DNA of 64,000 nt from CAWBAT01 sp046331665 (GTDB taxonomy: Bacteria; Acidobacteriota; Terriglobia; Versatilivoradales; Versatilivoraceae), in NCBI GenBank assembly GCA_046331665.1, contig JAXLQK010000012.1, forward strand, positions 124,001 to 188,000, read 5' to 3'. The notes beneath the pieces were generated by a model, which was not told the DNA's origin, made no database searches, and saw only the letters and a list, made by a program, of their open reading frames with translations. Of the stretch, positions 1 through 9,616 are shown piece after piece. A program made the translations under genes and the position numbers. How positions within the stretch are numbered: the first letter of the stretch is position 1; each line of letters opens with the position of its first letter.

Positions 1-1648
1 CAATGTCATGGTATTGCCCGTGGCGTCGATAACCTTGGTCAGCTGGTCGGTGGCGCTGTGGCCAAAATTGGTTGCGGCCCCCAGGGCATCGATTCGACTG
101 GCGGGAAGCCCGTTGGTATCGAATTGCGTAGAGACCGATACGCCCATCTCATTCTTGACCGAAATCAAATTGTCCCTGGCGTCATACGTAAAATTGACCT
201 GGCTACCGTCAGCATAGGTCTTTTTAATGGGCCGCCGGTAGGCATCATAGATGAAGGTGGTTGCTCCACTTCCCGGCATCTGCATGGAGGCGAGAGTCCC
301 GTCACCGTTGTAGGTAAAGCTAATCACGCCGCCGGTAGGCAGAGTTGCCGTGAGCATTTGGCCGGCGGCATTGCGCGTAAACTGCCAGGTTTCCCCGGCA
401 CGATCTGTTCGGGCGAGGACATTTCCATTGCTGTCGTAAACAAATGACTCCGAAGTTCCATCGGGAAATGACAGAACGGTCAAGTCATAAAATGTCAGGC
501 CATTGACGGTGGTTGCCGTGTAAGTGGCGGTAAATTTTCCTCCATCCGGCTTGGTGATCGATTGTAGAAGACCTGACGGAGAGTGATAGGTGTAGCTTGT
601 TGTATTACCGGCCCGATCTTTGACGGAGGTCAGGCTGTTATTGCTGTCGTATGACAAGAACATGGAATGGCCGGCTTCATCGACCTGCTCGGTCAAATTA
701 CCGGAGCTATACTTATACACAGATTTCGCCTGAAAAGGGTCCGTGACAGTGGTCTGGCCAGAGGTTGGGGTATTGTAGGCAAAGCTTAAAGTCCCGCCGC
801 CGGAAAAAGTCTGCGTGCTTACCCTGGCGGCATCGTCGTAAGTTTGCTGGGTAGGTGCATTCGTCTTCGGCTCGACTCGCGTCGCCAGCAGGCCCACTTG
901 ATCGACGGTTGCCGTGGAATTGTAAACTGTGGCATTGCTTCCGAGATCCGAAACGCTCAGGAAGTTGGTTCCCGCATAACCAAAATTCACGTTTCGCCCC
1001 GTCTGGTCCTGGACGCGCACGAGCAGGTTGTTGACATCGTATGTAAAATCGAGCCGATTTCCCGTGCCATCCTCAATCCGGTTGACCAGGGTGCTGCCCA
1101 GCGGGTAGGTGAGGGTTACCGTGTTGCCATTTCGATCGGCGATGCTCTCGAGTCTTCCGGCTTTATCTGCGTTGAAGGTGTAAATCAGAGAAGTTGAAAC
1201 ATCCAGGAATTGGAAGAGATTCTGGGCACGAACCAGCTGATAGCCATAGGCAGAAGGCAATCCGGAGCTGCCACTGATCACCGGACCAGAGAAAATGATA
1301 CCGTGCCACCGTGCAGGAAGACGATATTTGCGGTGTCGTTGGTCAGAGCCATACGCAAATCGAAGCTGTGCATCCAATTGTTTCCCAGGGCAATCGTAAT
1401 ATCTCCCAGGGCTCTGATGTCGGACTGATAGTATCGGGAGAAACAATGGGCAGCGGACTGCGGAGAAAATATCCTCAGGGGACTCGTACATTCGGCCTGT
1501 GGCAGTGGAGACCGGATCCAAGACCGTCCCGCGGATATCTCTCTGACGGAGTCTCTGCCAGAAGGGTTAGAAAGGCAGTCACCATTGGAATCATTGTCAA
1601 AATGACGGCCAGATAAACAAATTCTTCTGGAAATTCCCGCTTCGCCAC
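1..1648 (-). pseudogene. RHS/YD-repeat protein, N-terminal part, frame-disrupted and cut by window edge
   Basis: From about 1270 down to base 1 one minus frame is open and reads as successive YD repeats (YDDAARVST, YDSNNSLTSVKDRAGN, TYDARDNLIS, FTYNGDGTLAS), typical of cell-surface RHS proteins whose repeats form a shell around a C-terminal tip. The C terminus lies outside the window. Upstream the same protein continues in other frames: RDIRGTVLDPVSTATGRMYE near 1545-1441, then SRYYQSDIRALGDIT and LGNNWMHSFDLRM near 1441-1283, then a short third frame before the repeats. That N-terminal order is characteristic of RHS proteins. The chosen start is GTG at 1648, five bases after a strong AAGGAGG site, followed by a hydrophobic membrane segment (VYLAVILTMIPMVTAFL). 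At least four indels separate the pieces. Family assignment is firm; whether the gene is truly dead or the sequence has errors is open. Confidence 0.85.
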
Positions 1649-1709
1649 TCGTCCTCCTTCAAGAAGCTCAGAACTGCTCCGCCTGAGTTTTCCAGTCAAT
1701 TCACAGACC

Positions 1710-2330
1710 TAAGGCGCACTGCCAACAAAGGCGCGTGCCATCGCCCGAACGCTCTCCCGGCTTTCTCCGTCATTAACGACTCCGCAAACGAGGAAAGGAT
1801 TATTCCCCGCGGTGCGTGTATGATTCCATACCCTTGAGATGTGCCGGGAGCGTATTGGTCCAGGATACTGTTGATTTGCTTCCATTCCTCAAGGCGTGAG
1901 ATTCGTGATCGTACCTGTCTTCGTCCCGCTTGCCCCGTCGTAAAGTTCGGGATCGTAAAGGTGTCGGAATTACTGCTGGTTTCTCCCGTATTCACCAGGG
2001 CCAGATTAAGAGTTTCGGTGTTCTGTTGTAGGGCAAAACCCAGGCTCCACTGGTTGAAGCACTACCGTAGGAACCCCCGTATAGAAAAGTCCGAAGCGTC
2101 CCCTCCGCCAGGCGTCGAGGCTGCGCTCCAGAAACAGTCCGGTCATATCTCCCGTATCAACGGAGGCGAACAAAGCGCCAGCAAAAGACGGGCCGGCGGG
2201 GCCAATCCCAGGGGTTCCTTGATCTCTTAAATGCTGGACGATCTGGAAGGATGATCTGCTCCCTTTCTGAAAAGAGACGGAAAAGTTAGCCGTTGAAAGC
2301 GGAGCTGTGATGGCACTGGCTACATACGCA
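1710..2330 (-). pseudogene. 3' continuation of the adhesin-like gene in shifted frames
   Basis: After the first frame of the adhesin-like gene ends at 2320 the protein continues in other minus frames: KLAYVASAITAPLSTANFSV and GTPGIGPAGPSFAGALFA (about 2330-2130), FGLFYTGVP (about 2070), NTGETSSNSDTFTIPNFTTG (about 1995-1925), EEWKQINSILDQYAPGTSQG (about 1890-1830) and NNPFLVCGVVNDGE, ending in a TAG at 1710-1712. These pieces match the order of the first repeat copy (SELVIAN, ADFS-like segment, GLFYTG/GLAYPG, NTG/NMG, YGVIND/CGVVND), so they complete a second repeat unit. At least four frame changes occur in about 600 bases. This is either decay or clustered sequencing indels. Confidence 0.7.
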
Positions 2331-3981
2331 AGTTTACTGTTCGAGGAACATTGGACCAATTGGCAATGACCAGTTCGCTGGAATAGAGGCCGGTCTCGAC
2401 GATCACCGGAATAGTCATCCCGCTTTTCCCGGTCAGCAAGCTGTCGACGGCCGGAGGAACAAAGGATCCGTCTGAGTTATTTTGATCGTTGATGACCCCA
2501 TAGGCAAAATAAGGGGCCGAACCGCTCATCCTTTCAACCCGCACAAATCCGTTGGAGTAAGAAAGGCCGTTGGAGTTCAGAATTTCTGAAAATTGGCTGA
2601 ACCCGCCTGGAGGCAAGACGACGTCAGGCAAAACCTGAGAAGCCGCAGCGTTAGGATCCCCGGAAAAAACTGTCACTCGAAGGGTGATATCCCCGTCCCC
2701 TTCAGCCCCCATGTTCTGCACGGCAACGTTCGAGCGGTCGGTCGCATTTTGACGCAACCCGGCAACATAGGAGGCTCCCTGCAATCCGGCGCTGGTAGCA
2801 ATTCCCGGGTACGCCAGTCCGCATCTCCCTTGCGAAACACCGGTTGTTGTCCGCACGGTGATTCCAACGTCCGATGGAGAGCTTAAACCACTGACCCGGA
2901 TCGATAACGTGCCCCCGCGGCTGCCAGAATCCGGTATCGGAATGCCAAGCGACTTCAAATAGCTGATGGCGTCCGAGTAAATCACTTGTCTGCCTGAGGA
3001 AAGGACGTCCGAACCTGTACCGCTTCCCCCTCCGAAAGCTGCTGTGTAGCTGAAATCCATCACCGCCTGACCACTGCCACGATTTGTGAAGGTAATCTCG
3101 GAGGTAAAAAATGAATTGTTTAAGCCGGCGGCGGAGAGGACCGCAGGGACAAACACCGTGCCCAGTTGACCGCCTCCACTGGGAGAGGCGACCACCAGGG
3201 TGGCCGTTCGGTTCAGACCGTTGTAATTGCCGGAGATCTTCACAGCGGTAGAAAGAGAGACGGCGGAGGTGGTAATCGAGAATACCGCGGAAGTGCCGCC
3301 TGCAGGCACTGTGACATTGACCGGTACCGTAGCCGTAGGATCACTACTGGCCAGGGTCACAACCGCCCCGCCGGTTGGCGCGGGTTTGCTCAGCACGACC
3401 GAACCGGTCGAAGAATCCCCTGCGGTGACATGGGTGGGGTTCAAGCTGATATAGGAAAACAGGGCGGCCGCAGGATCGATGACCATGAAGGGCAGTGAAT
3501 TGGAAGTTCCACCGCCTGTCCCCCCAAGATAAACCGTGACTTGCGCCGAAGTCGGAGAAGCAATGTCTGAACTGGAGATGCTTGCCTTGAGCTGAGTCGC
3601 GCTTACAAAAGTTGTACTCCGGTCTGATCCGTTCCAACGGATAATCGAATCCGCAGTGAAGTTATTTCCATTAACCTGGAGAGTGAATCCGCTTCCTCCG
3701 GCGACGATTTGGCTCGGATCCAACTGGGTAAGCACCGGCGTAGTACCGCCTCCGCCGCCATCGTTTTGAACCGAGGTTCGGTTACCGCCGGCATCGTAGG
3801 TGTAGCTCTGGGAATTGCCCGGACCGAAATTAGCGCGTACCAGTCGCCCGAGAGAGTCATAGGAATAGCTAATATCGGCTGCTTGCGAAAACCCGGGTGC
3901 CGCGAACAGGAGTGAAAATAAGAGAAATGAAAAAAACGGAAGAATTTCTTTGAGAGATGGCCAAGGGCGATGATCCAACAT
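2320..3981 (-). CDS. Secreted adhesin-like protein with YD motif, IPT/TIG and Ig-like domains (5' part)
   Basis: The ATG at 3981 gives a classical signal peptide (charged start, hydrophobic run, cleavage after GFSQA). The ORF stays open to 4068, but the upstream residues look like leader. Order: two YD-type motifs (YSYDSLGRLV, YTYDAGGNRTS), a glycine run, an IPT/TIG domain (LDPSQIVAGGSGFTLQVNG), an Ig-like stretch (LNPTHVTAGDSSTGSVVL), then a roughly 200-residue repeat starting VFVPAVLSAAGLNNSFFTSE and ending at GSFVPPAVDSL. A second copy begins at MTIPVIVETGLYSSELVIAN and runs into the frameshift near 2325. No catalytic motif is visible; a surface or adhesive role is inference. Having YD motifs directly after the signal peptide is unusual. 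It lies head-to-tail 60 bases upstream of the RHS gene. Confidence 0.75.
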   Translation of the reverse strand: MLDHRPWPSLKEILPFFSFLLFSLLFAAPGFSQAADISYSYDSLGRLVRANFGPGNSQSYTYDAGGNRTSVQNDGGGGGTTPVLTQLDPSQIVAGGSGFTLQVNGNNFTADSIIRWNGSDRSTTFVSATQLKASISSSDIASPTSAQVTVYLGGTGGGTSNSLPFMVIDPAAALFSYISLNPTHVTAGDSSTGSVVLSKPAPTGGAVVTLASSDPTATVPVNVTVPAGGTSAVFSITTSAVSLSTAVKISGNYNGLNRTATLVVASPSGGGQLGTVFVPAVLSAAGLNNSFFTSEITFTNRGSGQAVMDFSYTAAFGGGSGTGSDVLSSGRQVIYSDAISYLKSLGIPIPDSGSRGGTLSIRVSGLSSPSDVGITVRTTTGVSQGRCGLAYPGIATSAGLQGASYVAGLRQNATDRSNVAVQNMGAEGDGDITLRVTVFSGDPNAAASQVLPDVVLPPGGFSQFSEILNSNGLSYSNGFVRVERMSGSAPYFAYGVINDQNNSDGSFVPPAVDSLLTGKSGMTIPVIVETGLYSSELVIANWSNVPRTVNLRM

Positions 3982-4598
3982 GGTTCGATTCGTTATTCTT
4001 CTCCTGGGGTACCCATAGTATGAAGGAAAAACATTGATTGATAGCCCAACACCAATCTTAATACTCACATGTTTCTTGGCTGGAGACGAAGTCTTTCACC
4101 GAGTCAACAAAAGACCAAGCAGATCAACCAAGGTAAGGATTTTATTCTGGAGAGAAAAACTTCAATTCAGAGGGTCAAGGCATTTACCAATGGCTCGACG
4201 GTGCCCTCTATCAGAGGTGAGCAATTCATCTTCCACCACCGATCGTCGGCGCCTGTCATAGCGTGGCTGAAGAGGCTCGCTGGTACTTTTCGATATGTTG
4301 CTTTCACGGACAAGTTAAATAAGGTAAGTAAATTAACTCCGATGAACGAGTGTCACGCCTTGTCGAAACAGACTGCCTTTAGTCCATCAAATAATATGAA
4401 ACCATACCCATGAAGTTACAAGCTAAGCCAATCAAGATGCAAAGTTGTCCCTAATCCTTTGAGATCCGTGAAAAAATTACTCTCCGGAGGTTGATTCCCT
4501 CCTCGTTCCTTGCCTGGAAAGGATCAGTGCGCTGGCAACGCCATTCGTCGTGGGCTTCGAAGGTACGACTACCAAATCCTCCCAGAAACAGACCAAGG
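3982..4598. other. Intergenic region upstream of the adhesin-like gene
   Basis: About 600 bases lie between the adhesin start and the end of the molybdenum hydroxylase large subunit. It is visibly richer in A and T than its surroundings. No ORF here has protein-like composition, and no tRNA or strong hairpin was seen. It probably carries the promoter for the minus-strand adhesin gene, but no convincing -35/-10 pair could be picked by eye. Confidence 0.4.
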
Positions 4599-6872
4599 CT
4601 ATTTCATTTGCTGTTGCAACGCTTTAAATACGCGCGGTGGGGACATGGGGAGTTCGCACATGCGAACTCCCAGGGCGTGATAAATGGCGTTGGCGATCGT
4701 AGCTGGCGGTGGAACAATCGGAACTTCACCCACTCCTCGCACACCATAGGGGTGGCCTGGATTGGGAACTTCGACGATGATAGTCTCAATCATGGGCAGA
4801 TCCAAACTGGTCGGCATGCGATAGTCGAGGAAGCTGGCATTCTGCATCTGTCCGGCTTGGTTATAAACGTACTCCTCGTTCAAGGCCCAGCCGATTCCCT
4901 GGACCACTCCTCCCTGCATCTGACCTTCGACGTAGCTGGGGTGGATGGCTTTCCCGACATCCTGGACTGCCGTGTAGCGCAGGACGGTGACTTTCCCCGT
5001 TTCAGGGTCGACTTCGACATCGGCGATATGGGTCGCGAAGGCTCCTCCCACACCAGGAGGCGTAACCGTGGTGCGGGCACCCACATCGATTCCCTTCTCT
5101 GCCAGTTCAGCGGCGAGCTTTTTGAAAGAAATCGACTGCTGGCCATTTAGGAGCGATGAGAATACGCCGTCTTCATAGCGGACCTGGCTTGGATCGATTT
5201 TCCACAGCTTGGCGGCTTCGGCGATCAACTGCTTTCTGATGGTCTGCCCGGCTTCATACGCAGCCAAGCCTGTAGCAAAGGTCACTCGACTCCCTCCGGT
5301 CACATCGGTGTAGCCCACCGACTCCGTGTCGACGACAGACGGAAGGACCTCTTCGGCCCGAATACCGAGCGATTCGGCCAGTTGCATGGCCACCGAGGTT
5401 CGCGTCCCGCCGATATCCGTCGAGCCTTCAGCCAAGCTTACGGTTCCATCGCCATTGAGTCTGGCGACCACGCTCGAAGTAAAGCCCACATTGAGCCAAT
5501 ACCCTGAAGCCACGCCCCGTCCCCGAAAGGGACCCGTCAGAGTCGAGCGATAGTGCTCCGAATCACGAGCGGCCTCGACGGTTTCTTTGTATCCAATCAG
5601 GGGGTGGCGTGGGCCGTGCGACTGAATATCCCCTTCTTTGGCGGCATTCTTGAGTCGGAATTCCAAGGGATCCATTTTGAGGAGTTCACAAAACTCATCA
5701 ATCATGCACTCCGTGGCGAACTCGGCGTTCGGCGCTCCTGGAGCCCGATAGGCGGCCGTTTTCGGCTTATTCACCACCACGTCGTACATATCAATGTGAA
5801 CGTTTTCGACGTTATAAGGTGCGAGGAGGCACATTCCTCCGCAAATGACGACTGAACCCGGATACGCGCCGGCCTCATAGGCGAGCATGGCCTCGACGGC
5901 CGTGATACGTCCGTCCCGCGTCACCCCCATTTTCAAACGGACGTAGGAACCCGATGTGGGACCGGTTCCGGTAAAGACATCGGTGCGGTTCATTTGGACT
6001 TTTACAGGCTGGGAAGCTTTCTTGGAAAGCAAGGCCGCGACAGGTTCCACATAGACCGGGATTTTGCCGCCAAACCCCCCACCAATTTCGGTAGGAACTA
6101 CTTTGAGTTTTGAAACGGAGATGTCAAGAATCTGATGAACGCTTGCACGGACCGTAAAGGCTCCTTGCGTACTGCACCAGATGGTGAGTTGACCGTCGGC
6201 ATTCCAGAGAGCTGTCGCGGCATGCGGTTCAATATACCCCTGATGGACCGTGGCACTGCGATACTCATGCTCCAGAATATGATCCGCAGCAGCAAACCCG
6301 GTCTGCAAATTCCCTTTTTGAAAGACTTGATGGGAGGCGATGTTGCTGGGACTGCCGCTCTTGTGACCGAATTCATCGGTGAGCAAATCTTCGTGCAACA
6401 AGGGAGAAGTCGGCTTCATGGCTTCGAGGACATCCATCGTGGGCGGGAGAACTTCGTAGTCTACTTCGATGAGTTTCAACGCCTCTTCGGCAATAGGTGC
6501 ACTGGTGGCGGCCACGGCTGCCACCGCATGGCCGTGATAGAGAACCTTCCCGGAGGCCAGCACGTTATGGCTGAGAAATTTCAGGGGGACCACCCCCAAC
6601 TCGCCGAGTTGGGCAGTCCGCGTCCCGACGTCTGGAAGATCCGCCGAGGTGACTACGGCTTTCACGCCGGGGAAAGACGCCGCTTTTTCGGTCCGGATCG
6701 ATTTAATCCGGGCATGAGCATGCGGACTGCGCAGGATTCGGCCGAAGAGCAAGCCGGGTAGATTCAAGTCCGCTCCATAGAGTGCTCTTCCCGTAACTTT
6801 GTCCACTCCATCGTGGCGCACCGGTCGGGTCCCGATGACTTTGTAAGGACCTGGTTGCGTGCTTACCGTCAT
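4599..6872 (-). CDS. Xanthine dehydrogenase-family molybdopterin-binding large subunit
   Basis: The 757-residue protein is the Mo-MCD-cofactor subunit of a three-part molybdenum hydroxylase, which hydroxylates an organic substrate with water as oxygen source. An N-terminal ald_xan_dh domain (VRHDGVDKVTGRALYGADL) is followed by the cofactor-binding domain with GGGFGGK near residue 263, AYRAPGAP near 372, and the GVGE motif near the C terminus, whose glutamate (E716) aligns with the catalytic base of the family. The CO-dehydrogenase active-site loop with its cysteine (AYxCSFR) is absent, so a CO dehydrogenase is unlikely. The substrate cannot be read from sequence; aldehyde, purine or N-heterocycle are all possible. 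Its ATG overlaps the stop of the 2Fe-2S subunit by 4 bases (ATGA), so the two are translationally coupled. Confidence 0.93.
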   Translation of the reverse strand: MTVSTQPGPYKVIGTRPVRHDGVDKVTGRALYGADLNLPGLLFGRILRSPHAHARIKSIRTEKAASFPGVKAVVTSADLPDVGTRTAQLGELGVVPLKFLSHNVLASGKVLYHGHAVAAVAATSAPIAEEALKLIEVDYEVLPPTMDVLEAMKPTSPLLHEDLLTDEFGHKSGSPSNIASHQVFQKGNLQTGFAAADHILEHEYRSATVHQGYIEPHAATALWNADGQLTIWCSTQGAFTVRASVHQILDISVSKLKVVPTEIGGGFGGKIPVYVEPVAALLSKKASQPVKVQMNRTDVFTGTGPTSGSYVRLKMGVTRDGRITAVEAMLAYEAGAYPGSVVICGGMCLLAPYNVENVHIDMYDVVVNKPKTAAYRAPGAPNAEFATECMIDEFCELLKMDPLEFRLKNAAKEGDIQSHGPRHPLIGYKETVEAARDSEHYRSTLTGPFRGRGVASGYWLNVGFTSSVVARLNGDGTVSLAEGSTDIGGTRTSVAMQLAESLGIRAEEVLPSVVDTESVGYTDVTGGSRVTFATGLAAYEAGQTIRKQLIAEAAKLWKIDPSQVRYEDGVFSSLLNGQQSISFKKLAAELAEKGIDVGARTTVTPPGVGGAFATHIADVEVDPETGKVTVLRYTAVQDVGKAIHPSYVEGQMQGGVVQGIGWALNEEYVYNQAGQMQNASFLDYRMPTSLDLPMIETIIVEVPNPGHPYGVRGVGEVPIVPPPATIANAIYHALGVRMCELPMSPPRVFKALQQQMK

Positions 6873-7354
6873 GATTTCTTGGCCTCCAGATGAGTTTCAG
6901 CGTCCAGAATGGCGCGAACAATTTTGTCGTAGCCCGTACAGCGGCACAAATTCCCGGCACACCAATGGCGAATGTCGGCTTCCGTTGCCCGGGGTTTACG
7001 ATCGAGCAAGGCTTTTGCTGCCAGGATAAATCCCGGCGTGCAAATCCCGCATTGCAGCGCGGCGTTCTCCAGAAACGCTTGCTGCAGCGGATGCAATCCC
7101 TCTGGCTTCATCACGCCCTCAATCGTTTCTATGGCAGCCCCTTCGGCTTCCGGTCCTAACACAAGGCAGGAATTGACCAGCACGCCATTCAAGATGACAT
7201 TGCAGGCGCCGCAGTTCCCGTTATTACAGCCTTCTTTCGTCCCAAACAGGTTGAGTTCGTCGCGCAGAACTTCGAGAAGACTTTGTCGGGGCTCGCACAG
7301 AAATTGCACCGGCTCCCCGTTAATCGTGGTGCTGACTAGGACTTTCCCTGGCAT
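6869..7354 (-). CDS. 2Fe-2S iron-sulfur subunit of molybdenum hydroxylase
   Basis: The 161-residue small subunit passes electrons from the molybdenum centre to FAD. The N-terminal ferredoxin-like domain holds one 2Fe-2S cluster (C43, C48, C51 and C63, in GCNNGNCGAC and NSC). The C-terminal helical domain holds the second (QCGICTPG and WCAGNLCRCTGY). Length and motif spacing match CoxS/XdhC-type subunits. It lies between the FAD subunit (2-base gap) and the large subunit (4-base overlap), in the order FAD - FeS - Mo typical of one operon. Confidence 0.95.
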   Translation of the reverse strand: MPGKVLVSTTINGEPVQFLCEPRQSLLEVLRDELNLFGTKEGCNNGNCGACNVILNGVLVNSCLVLGPEAEGAAIETIEGVMKPEGLHPLQQAFLENAALQCGICTPGFILAAKALLDRKPRATEADIRHWCAGNLCRCTGYDKIVRAILDAETHLEAKKS

Positions 7355-7356
7355 CC

Positions 7357-8250
7357 TTATTCCCCCTTTGCCCGTTGAACCGCATTGTGCAACGCCCGGC
7401 GGGTGAGAACTCCCACCAGATGGCGCCGGTATTCCGCGGTACCGCGCATATCGGTAATGGGCCGCGCCGCCGCTTGCGCGAGGCTCGCCGCCTGTTCGAT
7501 GATGTCGTCGCTAATTTTCTTTCCCGCCAGGAGGGCGCCGGCTTCTTTCACGAGCAAGGGAGTGGGGGCGACGGCTCCGAGAGCGATTCTTGCCCGAACA
7601 AAACTCCGCCGGTCGTCACTAAGCTCGACAGAGGCCCCGCAACCCACGACAGCGATGTCCATTTCATTGCGTGGAATAAAGCGCAGGTAGCTGGCTCCAA
7701 AATGCTTCGGGGGAGCAGGAATTTTCAAGGCCACCAGAAGTTCCGTGGGATCCAGAACATTCTTTCCCGGACCGGTACAGAACTCTTCAACCGGCACGGT
7801 GCGACTCCCTTGCGAACCCGCGATCAGGCAAGTGGCTTCATGCACCATGAGAGCGGGAATCGAGTCTGCCGCCGGCGATGAGTTGCAAAGGTTTCCGCCA
7901 AGGGAAGCGCGACTCTGGATTTGAATGCCGCCGATCAGCGAGGCGGCATCGATCAATCCGGGGTATGCCTTCTGAATCCGCGGGTCTTCATAGATGCGAT
8001 GACAGGGAACCGAGGCGCCGAGCAGGAGGCCCTGCACAGCGTCATATTTGATCTCCATCAATTCGGGAATCTTCTTGATATCAATAATGGTCTCGGGGTG
8101 ACGACGGTCTTCGCGGACCTGTACAATCAAATCCGTCCCGCCGCTCAAAGCCCGTGCGCGACTCCCCTTTGCTTGCAGCAAGGCAAGCGCGGCTTGCAAC
8201 GTTGGTGGTGCCATGTAATCAAATGGGCGCAATCTTCGTGCCTCCTTCAA
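7357..8250 (-). CDS. FAD-binding subunit of molybdenum hydroxylase (CoxM family)
   Basis: The 297-residue medium subunit belongs to the PCMH-type FAD-binding family. It opens with FDYMAPPTLQAALALL, has the pyrophosphate-binding motif SGGTDLIVQ near residue 37 and the second flavin motif LGGNLCNSSPAADS near residue 118. The C-terminal CO-dehydrogenase flavoprotein domain follows (IALGAVAPTPLLVKEAGALL). There is no 4Fe-4S insertion of the 4-hydroxybenzoyl-CoA reductase type. It is the first gene of the three-gene operon; the promoter should lie in 8251-8364. Electrons from the 2Fe-2S clusters would leave through this flavin to an unknown acceptor. Confidence 0.93.
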   Translation of the reverse strand: MKEARRLRPFDYMAPPTLQAALALLQAKGSRARALSGGTDLIVQVREDRRHPETIIDIKKIPELMEIKYDAVQGLLLGASVPCHRIYEDPRIQKAYPGLIDAASLIGGIQIQSRASLGGNLCNSSPAADSIPALMVHEATCLIAGSQGSRTVPVEEFCTGPGKNVLDPTELLVALKIPAPPKHFGASYLRFIPRNEMDIAVVGCGASVELSDDRRSFVRARIALGAVAPTPLLVKEAGALLAGKKISDDIIEQAASLAQAAARPITDMRGTAEYRRHLVGVLTRRALHNAVQRAKGE

Positions 8251-8364
8251 ATAGCAATCCAGAGAGAATAATCGAACAAAAAGAGAGAATCAATTGAAAC
8301 CAATCCGGAATTACCGGGCTATTCCTTGAACGAGGACTGCCGCCCTCTCGATAAGTGGGCAGGC

Positions 8365-9555
8365 TCATCGGCCAATCTCATGGGTTGCCTTTTCGATTCG
8401 ATCGAGTGCTAGGGCCAGGTTTTCCATCGAATTCGCGTAGGAGATCCGGATGAAGCCTTCTCCATATTCACCGAAAGAGGCACCGGAGAGGACGGCCACG
8501 CCGGCCGTGTCGAGCAAATAGTCGGCAAAAGCCGCGCTTGTCATGCCGAACGAGCGGATATTGGGAAACACATAAAATGCCCCCGGCGGACGGACGCAGT
8601 GGAATCCCTTGATGGCGTTGAGCCGCTTCCAGACAAAATCGCGCCGTCGACGAAACTCCCCTACCATCTGATTTACTTCGGACTCGGTATGGGTCAGGGC
8701 GTCGAGGCCCGCCCGCTGAACAAAAGGAGCCGTGCAAGAGACGCTGTTGGTCACCAGGGTCGCCACGTGGGTCTGCAGGTCCGGATGCATCACGCCATAG
8801 CCAAGTCGCCAGCCGGTCATGGCATAGGTCTTCGAAAAACCGTCCAGAATGATGGTGCGGTCCAGCATCCCCGGGAGCGCGCTGATGCTGTGATGCTTCC
8901 CTTCGTAGAGAATTTTCCTGTAGATTTCATCGGAAAGGATCCAGATATCCTGTTCGCGTGCAATGTCGGCGATGGCTTCGAGGTCCTCGCGGGCAAGCAC
9001 CCCTCCGGTGGGGTTCTGCGGCGAATTAATAATGATCAATCGCGTCTTCGAAGTGACTCTCTGCCTAAGATCCTCCACCCGGAATCGAAAATCGTGTTCC
9101 TCGACCAATGGGAGGGGAATCGGTTTTCCCCCCACGAAGCGAATCATCGATTCGTAAATGGGAAACCCCGGGTTCGGGGTAATCACTTCGTCGCCTTCAT
9201 CGACCACCGCCAGGATGAGATAAAACATAATGGGTTTTGCGCCAGGGGTGATGACAACCCAATCCGGGTCGATGGAGATCCCGCGACTCCGACCGACGTC
9301 TGAAGCGATGGCGGCGCGGAGCTCATTGAGCCCTGCCGGACTGCAATAGTGTGTATACCCGTCCGCCAAAGCGCGCTGGGCCGAATTGATGACTGCCTGG
9401 GGCGTGGGAAAATCAGGTTCTCCAATTTCCAAATGAATGATGTGCCGTCCCTGAGCTTCCAAGGCCTTCGCTTTCACCAACACTTGAAAAGCGCTTTCGG
9501 TTCCGAGTTGAGTCAGACGTTTTGCAAATTTCAAATGGGGACTCCTTTGCTTCAC
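8365..9555 (-). CDS. PLP-dependent class I/II aminotransferase (aspartate aminotransferase-like)
   Basis: The 396-residue fold-type I aminotransferase has the Schiff-base lysine K242 in GFSKTYAMTGWRLGYG, the NSPQNPTGG phosphate-side motif and the C-terminal RISYA substrate-carboxylate arginine motif. Length and motifs fit the I-gamma aspartate/aromatic aminotransferase group. Exact donor and acceptor cannot be decided from sequence. The start ATG at 9555 is followed by KQRSPHLKFAKRLTQLGTES, the usual N terminus. It lies 61 bases downstream of rsmI on the same strand and may be co-transcribed with it. Confidence 0.9.
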   Translation of the reverse strand: MKQRSPHLKFAKRLTQLGTESAFQVLVKAKALEAQGRHIIHLEIGEPDFPTPQAVINSAQRALADGYTHYCSPAGLNELRAAIASDVGRSRGISIDPDWVVITPGAKPIMFYLILAVVDEGDEVITPNPGFPIYESMIRFVGGKPIPLPLVEEHDFRFRVEDLRQRVTSKTRLIIINSPQNPTGGVLAREDLEAIADIAREQDIWILSDEIYRKILYEGKHHSISALPGMLDRTIILDGFSKTYAMTGWRLGYGVMHPDLQTHVATLVTNSVSCTAPFVQRAGLDALTHTESEVNQMVGEFRRRRDFVWKRLNAIKGFHCVRPPGAFYVFPNIRSFGMTSAAFADYLLDTAGVAVLSGASFGEYGEGFIRISYANSMENLALALDRIEKATHEIGR

Positions 9556-9616
9556 TCGAATTCTTGATCAGATCACTTCCTCCGGGGCCGGCGATCGGTC
9601 TGGCCAAGCCAGGTCT

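Noticed and set aside
58..447. Plus-strand ORF over the RHS region
   Set aside because: The minus frame carries the YD repeats; the plus ORF has no domain-like composition.
4069..4413. 114-codon ORF in the intergenic gap
   Set aside because: No ribosome site and random-looking composition.
4491..5150. 219-codon plus-strand ORF
   Set aside because: It lies opposite the molybdenum hydroxylase large subunit, whose motifs are unmistakable.
4599..8250. Aerobic CO dehydrogenase (coxMSL)
   Set aside because: The active-site Cys loop is missing from the large subunit.
8599..9303. 234-codon plus-strand ORF
   Set aside because: Antisense to the aminotransferase active site region.
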